This document shows, piece after piece, positions 19,209 through 27,676 of a stretch of 64,000 nt of DNA. The stretch is from Stenotrophomonas rhizophila (GTDB lineage: Bacteria; Pseudomonadota; Gammaproteobacteria; Xanthomonadales; Xanthomonadaceae): contig NZ_RJKV01000002.1 in the NCBI RefSeq assembly GCF_003751305.1, forward strand, positions 1,054,001-1,118,000, given 5' to 3'. The position numbers were made by a program, and so were the translations under genes. Within the stretch, counting starts at the first letter, position 1. Every line of letters begins with the position of its first letter. The notes under the pieces were generated by a model, which was given only the letters and a program-made list of their open reading frames with translations, was not told the origin of the DNA and searched no databases.

Positions 19209-20543
19209 GTGGCCCGAACCCGCTCCCGACTCGACCGTACCCCCTTCCAGACCGACATCCTCGACCTCAGCCATGACGGCCGTGGCGTTGCCCGCCGCGA
19301 CGGCGAGGGTGGCAAGGTCACCTTCATCACCGGCGCGCTGCCGGGTGAGGTGGTGACCGCGGAGCCGACCGCGCGCAATCGTCATTTCGATGAAGCCCGG
19401 ACCATCGAGGTCGTACAGGCCTCGCCGCAGCGGGTGACCCCGCGCTGCCCGCATTTCGGCGTCTGCGCCGGCTGCGTGCTGCAGCACCTGGAGGAGTCGC
19501 AGCAGATCGTGGCCAAGCAGCGGGTGCTGATCGACAACCTGACCCGGATCGGTCACGTCAGTCCCGGCACCGTGCTGCCGCCGCTGGTCGGCGACAGCTG
19601 GGGCTACCGCCGCAAAGGCCGCTTCTCGGTGCGCCGCGTCGAAAAGAAGGACAAGACCCTGGTCGGCTTCCGTGAACAGGATCCGCGTTTCGTCGCGGAC
19701 CTGAGCCAGTGCCTGACCGTCATCCCGGAAATCGGCATGAAGGTGGGGGTGCTGGCCGAGTTCATCGAAACCCTCGATGGCAAGCGTGATATCCCCCAGA
19801 TCGAATTCATCGCCGGCGATGACGCGATCATGCTGACCATCCGTCACATGCAGCCGCTCAGCGACGCCGACCGTGCTGCATGGACCGCCTTCGGGCAGGA
19901 ACACGGCTTCGCGATTTCGCTGCAGCCTGGCGGCGTGGAGTCGGTCCACCCGCTGTGGCCGGCCGAGGTGCCGCTGTCGTTCAAGCTGGCACCGTGGGAT
20001 GTCGAGCTGGCGTTCCGCCCGCTGGACTTCATCCAGGTCAACGCCAAGCTCAATGTGCAGATGATCGCCCATGCGCTGGCCCTGCTTGATGCGGGTCCGG
20101 ACGAGCGCGTGCTGGATCTGTTCTGCGGGCTGGGCAACTTCACCCTGCCGCTGGCGCGCACCGTGCGCAACGTGGTCGGTGTGGAAGGTGACGCCGGCCT
20201 GGTGGCGCGTGCGAAAGAGAACGCCGTGCGCAACGGGCTGGAGAATGCCGAGTTCTACGCAGCGGACCTGACCCAGGACCAGCGCCAGACGCCGTGGATG
20301 CGCCAGGGCTTCGACAAGCTGCTGCTGGATCCGCCGCGCTCGGGCGCCATCGAAGTGCTGCAGCAGCTGCCGCTGAAGCAGTTCAAGCGGATCGTCTACG
20401 TGAGCTGCCATCCCGGCTCGCTGGCGCGCGACGCCGGCTACCTGGTCAACGAGCAGGGCTTTACCCTGGTCTCGGCCGGCGCGATGGACATGTTCCCGCA
20501 CACCGCGCACGTGGAAAGCATCGCGGTGTTCGAAAAGCGCTGA
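19209..20543 (+). CDS. rlmD: 23S rRNA (uracil-1939-C5)-methyltransferase RlmD
   Basis: A 444-residue SAM-dependent RNA methyltransferase. The N-terminal TRAM domain is followed by four cysteines that hold a [4Fe-4S] cluster: Cys80, Cys86, Cys89 (CPHFGVCAGC) and Cys168. The SAM-binding motif is VLDLFCGLGNFTLP (301-314), and the catalytic nucleophile is Cys400 in YVSCHPGSLARD. The protein aligns well with E. coli RumA/RlmD. The GTG at 19209 is the likely start; a TTG seven codons upstream is possible. It is divergent from the response regulator. Confidence 0.94.
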   Translation: MARTRSRLDRTPFQTDILDLSHDGRGVARRDGEGGKVTFITGALPGEVVTAEPTARNRHFDEARTIEVVQASPQRVTPRCPHFGVCAGCVLQHLEESQQIVAKQRVLIDNLTRIGHVSPGTVLPPLVGDSWGYRRKGRFSVRRVEKKDKTLVGFREQDPRFVADLSQCLTVIPEIGMKVGVLAEFIETLDGKRDIPQIEFIAGDDAIMLTIRHMQPLSDADRAAWTAFGQEHGFAISLQPGGVESVHPLWPAEVPLSFKLAPWDVELAFRPLDFIQVNAKLNVQMIAHALALLDAGPDERVLDLFCGLGNFTLPLARTVRNVVGVEGDAGLVARAKENAVRNGLENAEFYAADLTQDQRQTPWMRQGFDKLLLDPPRSGAIEVLQQLPLKQFKRIVYVSCHPGSLARDAGYLVNEQGFTLVSAGAMDMFPHTAHVESIAVFEKR

Positions 20544-20555
20544 CGGCGTTCGCGC

Positions 20556-21167
20556 TTACCGGCCGTTCCCCGGTGCGGCGTTCTGCCACTGGCCCTGTGC
20601 GTCGAACACATAGGTCTGCGGGTAGGTGCCGCGCTCGGTGTCATCGCCCGCGGTGATATCGCAGCGGATGTCCGGCGACTGCGTGCTGTGCAGTTCGCAG
20701 TCGTCGACCGCAAGAATCTGCACGCGCTGCTGGAAGGCGCGCAGTTCGTCGCGGGCGGCGGCATCGGTGAGGGATGCGGCACGCTGACCGAGCTGTTCGA
20801 TGAGCAGTTCGCGGACACGCTCGCGCGGGGGAACCGGCGCAGCGACATCAGCCCGCTGCATCGCCCAGCCCATGCCCTGCGGAACGAAGCGCAGCATCCG
20901 GTAGCGGTTCTTGAGCCCGATCTCCATGCCGACCAGGCACTCGTAGGCACCGGTGACCGTCGTGCTGGCAAAGCACGGCCCATGCTCGAACCCGCGCGGG
21001 GTGAACATCGACTGCAGCAGCAGATCCTGCGCGGAGCCCGCCGGCTTCTTCTCGGCCTCGATCATGGCCATGATGGCCGCTTCGATCTGCGCAGGGGCCG
21101 GTGGCGTCGCGGCGACCCCGGGCAGTGGCAGCAGGGTCAGCAACAGGGTGGGGAAGAGGGGTTTCAT
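20556..21167 (-). CDS. Hypothetical secreted protein
   Basis: A 203-residue protein with an N-terminal signal peptide (MKPLFPTLLLTLLPLPGVAA, cleavage near residue 20). The mature region contains cysteines in HGPCFAS, YECLVG, DDCELH and DIRCDI, so two disulfides are possible. I do not recognise a family. The start at 21167 is preferred because it gives a signal peptide; longer upstream frame overlaps the CYTH gene antisense. It converges on rlmD with only 12 bases between stops, and is divergent from the CYTH-domain gene. Confidence 0.75.
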   Translation of the reverse strand: MKPLFPTLLLTLLPLPGVAATPPAPAQIEAAIMAMIEAEKKPAGSAQDLLLQSMFTPRGFEHGPCFASTTVTGAYECLVGMEIGLKNRYRMLRFVPQGMGWAMQRADVAAPVPPRERVRELLIEQLGQRAASLTDAAARDELRAFQQRVQILAVDDCELHSTQSPDIRCDITAGDDTERGTYPQTYVFDAQGQWQNAAPGNGR

Positions 21168-21245
21168 CGGGCGTCCATGCAGGGCAGTCGGCCAGTATAG
21201 AAGCCGGCCGTGGTCGCAGTGCGGTGATCGCCGCATACTGTGCGC

Positions 21246-21749
21246 ATGGGCATTGAAATCGAACGCAAATACCTCGTCACCGGTGAGGGCTGGCGCACTG
21301 CCGCGCACGCGGTGATCCCGATGGCGCAGGGCTATCTCAACGACACCGCCGCATTGGACAGCGGCGCGCAGAAGGCCTCGGTGCGCGTGCGCATCCAGGG
21401 CGGGCAGGCCTTCCTCAACATGAAATCGCGCGAGATCGGGCACACCCGGCAGGAGTTCGATTACCCGATTCCGGTGGAGGATGCACGCGCGCTGCTGGCG
21501 CTGTGTGTCGGCGGGCTGATCGATAAGCGTCGGCATCTGGTCGAGCACCAGGGACTGCTGTGGGAAGTGGACGAGTTCCTGGGCGAGAACGCCGGGCTGG
21601 TGGTGGCCGAAGTCGAGCTCGAGCACGCCGATCAGGCGATCACGCTGCCCGACTGGGCCGGCGCTGAAGTCACCGACGAGGTCCGTTATTACAATCTGGC
21701 ACTGGCTGCCCATCCGTTTTCACGCTGGTCCAGTGCTGAACGCAGCTGA
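21246..21749 (+). CDS. CYTH domain protein (class IV cyclase / triphosphatase fold)
   Basis: A 167-residue CYTH protein. The family signature ExExK is present at the extreme N-terminus: Glu4, Glu6 and Lys8 in MGIEIERKYLV. Later strands carry the usual charged pairs (RVRI, EVDEF, VAEVELEH, DEVRYYN). CYTH proteins of this size usually hydrolyse inorganic triphosphate or thiamine triphosphate using divalent metals; the true substrate is not visible from sequence. The ATG at 21246 is preferred to a GTG two codons earlier because the signature then sits at the usual distance from the start. Confidence 0.9.
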   Translation: MGIEIERKYLVTGEGWRTAAHAVIPMAQGYLNDTAALDSGAQKASVRVRIQGGQAFLNMKSREIGHTRQEFDYPIPVEDARALLALCVGGLIDKRRHLVEHQGLLWEVDEFLGENAGLVVAEVELEHADQAITLPDWAGAEVTDEVRYYNLALAAHPFSRWSSAERS

Positions 21750-21794
21750 CCGCCAGACCTTGTAAACGCTCCGCAGCACCCACAATCTGGCCGG

Positions 21795-22487
21795 ATGAAA
21801 ATCGATATCTGGTCGGATGTGGTGTGCCCCTGGTGTTGGATCGGCAAGCACCGGTTCCAGCAGGGCCTGGCGCTGTTGGGTGATGACGCCCCCGAGGTGG
21901 AGGTGCACTGGCACCCCTTCCTGCTGGATCCCGACGCGGGAACCACCCCCGTACCGCTGCGCGAGGCCTACGAGGCCAAGTTCGGCAGCGCCGAGCGCAC
22001 CCGGCAGATCCTGACCCAGACCCAGACCGCCGCGCGCGCCGAAGGCCTGCCGATGGATTTCGACCAGGGTCAGGTCCGGGTGACCACGCTGCCCGCACAC
22101 CGCCTGATGTGGCTGGCCGGGCGTGAAGGCGTCCAGGCGGCGGTCGGCGAGGCGCTGTTCCGCGCGCATTTCGTGGAGGGCCGCAACCTGGCCGACCCGC
22201 AGACCCTGATCGCCGCCGGCGCCGCCGGTGGCCTCAGCGCCGAGCGCATCACCGGGCTGCTGGCGGGTGAGGAGGGGCTGGAGGAAATCCAGGCCCAGCT
22301 TTCCCAAGCTCAGGCATTGGGTATTCAGTCGGTGCCCACCTTTGTGATCAACGATCAGTACGCCATCCAGGGTGCCCAGCCGGCCGAGGCCTTCGCCCAG
22401 GCGTTGCGGCAGATCGCAGCGGAAGGCCCGGCCGCAGGAGCTGCCGGGCCCGGTGATGGCTGCGGCCCGGACGGCTGCGAGGTCTGA
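21795..22487 (+). CDS. DsbA family (FrnE-like) oxidoreductase
   Basis: A 230-residue cytoplasmic DsbA-fold protein of the FrnE/2-hydroxychromene isomerase type. The redox motif CPWC is at residues 11-14, directly after the first strand, with no signal peptide. The helical insert and the cis-proline segment QSVPTFVINDQYAIQGAQP fit the family. The C-terminus has an extra cysteine pair (GCGPDGC). Members act as thiol oxidoreductases, sometimes in stress responses. It follows the CYTH gene by 45 bases in the same direction, probably as one transcript. Confidence 0.9.
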   Translation: MKIDIWSDVVCPWCWIGKHRFQQGLALLGDDAPEVEVHWHPFLLDPDAGTTPVPLREAYEAKFGSAERTRQILTQTQTAARAEGLPMDFDQGQVRVTTLPAHRLMWLAGREGVQAAVGEALFRAHFVEGRNLADPQTLIAAGAAGGLSAERITGLLAGEEGLEEIQAQLSQAQALGIQSVPTFVINDQYAIQGAQPAEAFAQALRQIAAEGPAAGAAGPGDGCGPDGCEV

Positions 22488-22554
22488 CGCTGCGCGCGGG
22501 TTCTGCGACAATGCGGCGGTGCGCCATCGTGGCGCCCCGTATTGGAGACATCCC

Positions 22555-23562
22555 ATGCTCGTGATCGGCGTTGCCGGGACCGAACTCACCGCCCAGGAAC
22601 GCGAATGGCTGCAGCACGACGCCGTGGCCGGCGTCATCCTGTTCAAGCGCAATTTCGCCTCGCGCGAGCAGGTGGCCGAGCTGTCGGCGGCCATCCGCGC
22701 CGCCGCGCCGCGCCCGCAGTTGATCTGCGTGGACCAGGAAGGCGGCCGCGTGCAGCGCTTCCGTGACGGTTACAGCGCGCTGCCGCCGCTGCAGGGCTTC
22801 GACGCCCTGTATGCCACCGATCCCGAGGCTGCGCTGGCATTGGCCGAACAGCATGCCTGGCTGATGGCCAGCGAAGTGCGCGCCAGCGGCGTGGACCTCA
22901 GTTTCGCCCCGGTGGTTGATCTGGGCCGTGGCAACCTGGCTATCGGCGATCGCGCGTTCAGCGCGGACCCGCAGGTCGTCGCTGCGTTCACCGCCGCCTA
23001 TGTGCGCGGCATGCACAGCGTCGGCATGGCCGCCACGCTCAAGCATTTCCCCGGGCACGGCACCGTGCTGGAAGATACCCATTTCCACGATGCCAGCGAC
23101 CCGCGTTCGCTCGATGAACTGCGCGCGCTGGACCTGGTCCCGTTCGCGGCCGGCATCACTGCCGGCGCCGATGCGGTGATGATGGCCCACGTGGTCTACC
23201 CGCAGGTCGCGCCGGAACCAGCCGGCTACTCGCCACGCTGGATCCAGCAGATCCTGCGCGAGGAGATGGGCTTCCGTGGCGTGGTCTTCTCCGACGACAT
23301 CGGCATGGCCGCCTCGTTCTCGGCCGGTGGCGTCAAGGCGCGCGTGGATGCGCACCTGGATGCCGGCTGCGACGTGGTGCTGGTCTGCCACCCCGAACTG
23401 GTGGAAGAATCGCTGCGCGCGGTCGAAGGCCGCACCCTCAACACTGCTGCGCTGCTCGGCCTGATCGGTCGTGGCGCGCTGGGCTGGGACGGCCTGTTGG
23501 CCGATTCCCGCCATGGCACTACCCAATCCCGTTTGCTTGACACCCTTGGAAGAACCGTCTGA
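22555..23562 (+). CDS. nagZ: Beta-N-acetylhexosaminidase NagZ
   Basis: A 335-residue GH3 enzyme. The substrate-binding segment KHFPGHG (163-169), the acid/base-type dyad Asp174/His176 in EDTHFHD, and the nucleophile in FSDDIGM (245-251) are all present. NagZ removes GlcNAc from anhydromuropeptides in cytoplasmic cell-wall recycling, making the signals that induce AmpC where AmpR is present. The ATG at 22555 begins the conserved fold. Its stop overlaps the hpt start (TGATG). Confidence 0.95.
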   Translation: MLVIGVAGTELTAQEREWLQHDAVAGVILFKRNFASREQVAELSAAIRAAAPRPQLICVDQEGGRVQRFRDGYSALPPLQGFDALYATDPEAALALAEQHAWLMASEVRASGVDLSFAPVVDLGRGNLAIGDRAFSADPQVVAAFTAAYVRGMHSVGMAATLKHFPGHGTVLEDTHFHDASDPRSLDELRALDLVPFAAGITAGADAVMMAHVVYPQVAPEPAGYSPRWIQQILREEMGFRGVVFSDDIGMAASFSAGGVKARVDAHLDAGCDVVLVCHPELVEESLRAVEGRTLNTAALLGLIGRGALGWDGLLADSRHGTTQSRLLDTLGRTV

Positions 23563-24116
23563 TGCCCAACCTCACCATTTCCCAGGCCCTGGCCCAGGCC
23601 GACCTGCTGGTCGACCGTCCCACCATCGACAAGGCCATCGCTGGCATCGCTGACGCCATCGCGCGCGATTACAAGGGCGAGGTCCCGTTGTTCCTGTCGA
23701 TCATGCACGGCGCGCTGCCGTTCGCCGGCCAGCTCGCGCTGGAGCTGGGCGCACGTGGCCAGGACGTGCAGTTCGATTACCTGCACGCCACCCGCTACCG
23801 CGGTGAAACCACCGGCGGCGATCTGGTCTGGAAGCACAAGCCGGCCACCTCGCTGTTCGGTCGCCGCGTGCTGCTGGTCGACGACATCCTCGACGAGGGT
23901 TACACGCTGCAGGGCGTGCGCACCTGGTGCCTGGAGCAGGGCGCCACCGATGTGCGCATCGCCGCGCTGACGGTCAAGCTGCACGACCGCGCACTGCCGG
24001 ACGTCAAAGCCGACTATGCCGGCATCGACCTCCCGGACCGCTATGTGTTCGGGTTCGGCATGGACGTCAATGAGACGCTGCGGTGCGTGCCGGCCATCTA
24101 CGCGATGAAGGAATGA
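23562..24116 (+). CDS. hpt: Hypoxanthine-guanine phosphoribosyltransferase
   Basis: A 184-residue purine phosphoribosyltransferase. The PRPP-binding motif VLLVDDILDEGYT spans residues 103-115. The protein converts hypoxanthine or guanine plus PRPP to IMP or GMP. Start and stop both overlap neighbours (TGATG with nagZ; ATGATGG with mtnP), so the three genes are tightly coupled. Pairing with methylthioinosine phosphorylase makes sense: that enzyme releases hypoxanthine, which this one salvages. Confidence 0.93.
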   Translation: MPNLTISQALAQADLLVDRPTIDKAIAGIADAIARDYKGEVPLFLSIMHGALPFAGQLALELGARGQDVQFDYLHATRYRGETTGGDLVWKHKPATSLFGRRVLLVDDILDEGYTLQGVRTWCLEQGATDVRIAALTVKLHDRALPDVKADYAGIDLPDRYVFGFGMDVNETLRCVPAIYAMKE

Positions 24117-24862
24117 TGGAGCACATCTCTCTCGCCGTCATCGGCGGCACCGGCGTCTACAAGCTGGCACAGCTCGACGACGTGAGCAGCCATCAGGTCG
24201 AGACGCGCTACGGCACGCCGTCCGGTCCGATCCGCGTCGGCACGCTGCTGGGTCAGCGCGTAGCGTTTCTGGCGCGTCATGGCGAAGGCCATTCGCTGCC
24301 GCCGCACAAGATCAACTACCGTGCCAACCTCGCCGCGCTCCAGCAGATCGGTGCGCAGCGCGTGCTTGCGCTGAACACCGTCGGCGGGATCACCGAGCAC
24401 TTCGGCCCGCGCGTGCTGGCCTGCCCGGACCAGTTGATCGATTACACCTGGGGCCGCATCTCCACCCTGTGCGAAGAACCGGGCACCGACGTGCTGCACG
24501 TGGACTTCGGCCATCCGTACACGCCGATGCTGCGCAGCAAGGTGCTGGCCGCGGCGAAAGTGACCGGCGTGCGCCTGCACGATGGCGGCTGCTATGGCGC
24601 CACCCAGGGCCCGCGTCTGGAAACCAATGCCGAAATCGCGCGCATGCGCCGTGATGGCTGTGACCTGGTCGGCATGACCGGCATGCCCGAAGCCAGCCTG
24701 GCCCGTGAGCTCGGCCTGGACTATGCGTGCCTGGCAATCGTGGCCAATTGGGCCGCCGGCTGTGGCGATGGCGATGAAATCACGATGGCCGAAGTGCTGG
24801 CCAATGTGGACGCTGCCTCCTCCGGCCTGCCCGAATTGATCGGTGAATTGGCACGGGGGTGA
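24113..24862 (+). CDS. mtnP: S-methyl-5'-thioinosine phosphorylase
   Basis: A 249-residue MTAP/PNP-family phosphorylase. It has the N-terminal GGTG loop, the phosphate-binding segment FLARHGEGH, the [10 protein letters not shown] motif and the signature VGMTGMPEA. The methionine-glycine-methionine variant of that last motif resembles the bacterial methylthioinosine phosphorylases rather than human MTAP. It would cleave methylthioinosine to hypoxanthine and methylthioribose-1-phosphate. It directly follows hpt, which uses the hypoxanthine. A true methylthioadenosine specificity cannot be excluded. Confidence 0.88.
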   Translation: MMEHISLAVIGGTGVYKLAQLDDVSSHQVETRYGTPSGPIRVGTLLGQRVAFLARHGEGHSLPPHKINYRANLAALQQIGAQRVLALNTVGGITEHFGPRVLACPDQLIDYTWGRISTLCEEPGTDVLHVDFGHPYTPMLRSKVLAAAKVTGVRLHDGGCYGATQGPRLETNAEIARMRRDGCDLVGMTGMPEASLARELGLDYACLAIVANWAAGCGDGDEITMAEVLANVDAASSGLPELIGELARG

Positions 24863-24891
24863 TTGTCATTCCGGTACAAGGTTTGCATACT
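24863..24891 (+). promoter_or_regulatory. Sigma-70-type promoter of the cold-shock gene
   Basis: TTGTCA at 24863-24868 and CATACT at 24886-24891 are 17 bases apart, matching the -35 (5 of 6) and -10 (4 of 6) consensus. A start site near 24898 would leave a leader of about 50 bases before the csp ATG. Confidence 0.55.
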
Positions 24892-24950
24892 CCGCCAGTG
24901 CGCTGGTTGAGCGTACACCACCCATTCATAGAAGAAGGTCTCGCATCACC

Positions 24951-25157
24951 ATGCCGAACGGTACCGTCAAGTGGTTCAACGACGCCAAGGGATTTGGCTT
25001 TATCTCGCCGGAGGACGGCAGCGCCGACGTCTTCGCGCACTTCTCCGCGATCAACTCCAAGGGCTTCCGCAGTCTGCAGGAAGGCCAGAAGGTCACCTAT
25101 GACGTGACCCAGGGCCCGAAGGGCGCCCAAGCCTCGAACATCGTGCCGGCTGAGTGA
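24951..25157 (+). CDS. Cold-shock domain protein
   Basis: A 68-residue single cold-shock domain. Both RNA-binding motifs are present: KGFGFI (RNP1) and VFAHF (RNP2), as is the N-terminal [10 protein letters not shown] typical of the family. Such proteins bind single-stranded RNA and DNA, melting secondary structure. It has its own candidate promoter and a strong terminator, so it is probably a single-gene unit. Whether it is cold-induced or constitutive cannot be told from sequence. Confidence 0.95.
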   Translation: MPNGTVKWFNDAKGFGFISPEDGSADVFAHFSAINSKGFRSLQEGQKVTYDVTQGPKGAQASNIVPAE

Positions 25158-25176
25158 TTCTTTCAGCTGCGCATTG

Positions 25177-25204
25177 AAAACCCCGCTTCGGCGGGGTTTT
25201 TTTT
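25177..25204 (+). terminator. Intrinsic terminator of the cold-shock gene
   Basis: AAAACCCCGC-TTCG-GCGGGGTTTT forms a 10-bp perfect stem with a stable tetraloop, ending in eight T residues. It is 19 bases past the stop. Confidence 0.95.
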
Positions 25205-25221
25205 CATCAGTGAGTACGCGC

Positions 25222-26469
25222 ATGTCCCCACGTCGCACCATCGCCATCGTCGGCTACGGCACCGCCGGGCAGGCGCTGTCGATCCTGCTTTCACGCGATC
25301 ATCACGAAGTGCACGTGTTCGAGCGTGCCGCAACCCCGGGTCCGGTCGGCGCCGGTTTCCTGCTGCAGCCCAGCGGCCTGGAGGTGCTGTGGCAGATGGG
25401 GCTGCTGCCCGATGTGCTGCACCACGGCGCCAGCGTGCGCCGGCTGTACGGCGAGACGCCGTGCGGACGCACGGTGATGGACATGCGCTATGCGCAGCTT
25501 GATGCCCGGCTGCATGGCGTGGGCATGCAACGGGGCGCGTTGTTTTCGCTGCTGGCCCAAGCATGGGAACACCCCGGCAATCTCCAGCCTGATACGGCGA
25601 TCGTGGCGGTGGATGCCGCGCAGGGGCGACTGCGCGATGCGCGCGGCCGCTGGCATGGCCCCTACGATCTGGTGATCGCTGCCGATGGCGCGGCCTCGAC
25701 GCTGCGCACGCAGGTGCAGGCCACCACGCTCGACCGCGAGTACCCGTGGGGCGCGCTGTGGTGCCTGCTGCCGCGCGGCGACTGGCCGCATGTGGATGAA
25801 CTGCGCCAACGCTATGTCGCGGCCCGCAAGATGATCGGGCTGCTGCCGGTCGGCACGCGTCCCGGCCACGATGTGCCGCAGTTGAGTTTCTTCTGGAGCC
25901 TGCCGCGTGACCAGTTCGCCCAGTGGGAGCGCGACGGGATGACGCGCTGGCTCGATGAGATCGCGTCCCTGTGGCCGCAGGCGCACGCGCGCCTGGCCGG
26001 CGTGCGTGAACCGGATCAGCTGGCCCGCGCGGGCTATCGCGACGCGGTGATGTCGCGCTGGCATCGTGAGCGGCTGGTGCTGGCCGGCGACGCCGCCCAT
26101 GCGATGAGCCCACAGCTGGGGCAGGGCGTGAACATGGCGCTGATGGATGCGATGGCCTTGCGCGATGCCCTGCGCGCGCACGGCGCGTTGGAGGCCGCAC
26201 TGCAGGCCTACCAGGTACAACGGCGCGCGCACGTGGCGATCTACCAGTACTGGAGCCGATGGCTGACGCCGTTGTTCCAGTCCGATCGTGATGGGCTGGC
26301 GCGTGCGCGCGATGTGCTGTTCCAGCCGATGGGGCGTGTGCCGGGCGGGCGCGGTCATATGTTGCGCGTGCTCAGTGGCACGCAGCGCGGTTGGCTGGGC
26401 CGCTTGCCGTTGTCGGCGGGTTTCCTGGCGGCATTGAACGATGCCCACACGCGTGATCGCATCAGCTGA
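25222..26469 (+). CDS. FAD-dependent monooxygenase
   Basis: A 415-residue aromatic-hydroxylase-type flavoprotein. The dinucleotide-binding loop is VGYGTAG (10-16), the middle DG motif is in IAADGAASTLR, and the FAD motif is LAGDAAHAMSPQLGQG. These three motifs define class A flavin monooxygenases. The substrate cannot be inferred; the gene is not in a pathway cluster. The frame also has a GTG four codons upstream, so the N-terminus may be slightly longer. It lies immediately after the cold-shock terminator. Confidence 0.88.
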   Translation: MSPRRTIAIVGYGTAGQALSILLSRDHHEVHVFERAATPGPVGAGFLLQPSGLEVLWQMGLLPDVLHHGASVRRLYGETPCGRTVMDMRYAQLDARLHGVGMQRGALFSLLAQAWEHPGNLQPDTAIVAVDAAQGRLRDARGRWHGPYDLVIAADGAASTLRTQVQATTLDREYPWGALWCLLPRGDWPHVDELRQRYVAARKMIGLLPVGTRPGHDVPQLSFFWSLPRDQFAQWERDGMTRWLDEIASLWPQAHARLAGVREPDQLARAGYRDAVMSRWHRERLVLAGDAAHAMSPQLGQGVNMALMDAMALRDALRAHGALEAALQAYQVQRRAHVAIYQYWSRWLTPLFQSDRDGLARARDVLFQPMGRVPGGRGHMLRVLSGTQRGWLGRLPLSAGFLAALNDAHTRDRIS

Positions 26470-26725
26470 TAACCACGCGCAGCAGTGCATGCGCGGCGAT
26501 GTGAAGGCGTGAATAACATTCATTGACGGTGGACTCACCGGCCGCATGGGACAACACTCAGGCAAACGCAGCAGGCGTGCGCGTGTTCGATACGCGTCAT
26601 GTTGCTTCCGCTGGTGCTCTGTCCGATTCCTGATCGCCAAGAGCAGCGCCACCGACCGGTGGTACTGTGGGGCTGCGTTTGCGACTCACGGTCCTTTGGA
26701 CCGATCGCAACCCAAGGAGATTGAA

Positions 26726-26998
26726 ATGCTGTTCTCGGCCGAAACTCTGGAAAGTGAAATCCGCAAACTTCGCGGACTACTGCAGATGCTGCATGAGGAT
26801 CAGCCGGATGTGATGGAAGACGTGTTCGAATTCCATGTCACCAGCCTCATTACCCACGCCGCGCCGGAGCACCACCCGCGCATCCGTGCCGCCGCACACG
26901 ACATGCTGACCGCGATCCAGCGGCAACCGGTGCGTCCCAATCCGAACGCACCGGATATCCGGTTGATGCCGGACCTGCTGGTGGCTTCGGCCGCCTGA
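26726..26998 (+). CDS. Hypothetical 90-residue protein
   Basis: A small, mostly helical acidic protein (MLFSAETLESEIRKLRGLLQ at the start) with no signal peptide or membrane segment. An AAGGAGA ribosome site sits 5 bases before the ATG, which strongly supports the start and the gene. It contains histidines in TSLITHAAPEHHPRIRAAAH and a proline-rich tail. I do not recognise a family. It stands alone, 257 bases after the monooxygenase and converging on the pdeM operon. Confidence 0.72.
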   Translation: MLFSAETLESEIRKLRGLLQMLHEDQPDVMEDVFEFHVTSLITHAAPEHHPRIRAAAHDMLTAIQRQPVRPNPNAPDIRLMPDLLVASAA

Positions 26999-27031
26999 GC
27001 ATGCGGTGCATGCCGTTGCGCGCTGGCCAGG

Positions 27032-27676
27032 CTAGCGCGCCGGCAGTGCGATGGCCTGGTCTTCGACGCAGGCCACCAAGCGTTCTCCGGCGTCCATGAC
27101 GGGTGCAATGCCTGCGGTGAACCGGGAGAACGCCGGCAGTATCGTCAGTCGCTCGCGCAACCAGAACGCCGGCCAGCGCCGTTGCATGCCCGGCAGGCGT
27201 GCCAGTGGATGCAGATGGCCACACAGCACGTGCAGTCCCGGATGCGGCTGTGGCGCATGACGGAGCAGAAAGGGGCCTTCCTGCACACGTTCGCCCAGCA
27301 ACTCGATACCCAGGTCTGCCTTGGGCAGCACGCGATCGTGATTGCCTTCAAGCGCGCCGATCCACAGGTCCGGGTGCTGCTCGCGCCAGCCCTGCCACTG
27401 GCGGTACCACGCCGCGCGATGGGCGGCGCCATGCAGCACATCGCCCAGAATCCAAAGTTGGCGCACGTCGTGCTGTTGCAGCAACCGGCCCAGCTGCTCC
27501 AGATCATCCTGCGTGCCACCCCGGGGCAGCCCGATGCCTGCACGCCGGAACAGATCGGCCTTGCCCAGATGCAGATCGGCGATCAACAAGCCGTGCCGCG
27601 CAGGCCAGTACATCGCACGTGCGCCCAGCAGGTGCACCGTTTCGCCAGCGAGGGTGATCGGCAGCTCAGGCGCCAT
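27032..27676 (-). CDS. pdeM: Ligase-associated DNA damage response endonuclease PdeM
   Basis: A 214-residue calcineurin-type metallophosphatase. The metal-binding motifs appear in order: DLHLGK (34-39), GDVLHG (78-83), GNHD (111-114) and CGHLHP. PdeM proteins are found with Lhr-type helicases and ATP-dependent ligases and are believed to be DNA nucleases acting in repair. It overlaps the end of the helicase gene by 11 bases and is the last gene of the four-gene cluster. Confidence 0.93.
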   Translation of the reverse strand: MAPELPITLAGETVHLLGARAMYWPARHGLLIADLHLGKADLFRRAGIGLPRGGTQDDLEQLGRLLQQHDVRQLWILGDVLHGAAHRAAWYRQWQGWREQHPDLWIGALEGNHDRVLPKADLGIELLGERVQEGPFLLRHAPQPHPGLHVLCGHLHPLARLPGMQRRWPAFWLRERLTILPAFSRFTAGIAPVMDAGERLVACVEDQAIALPAR

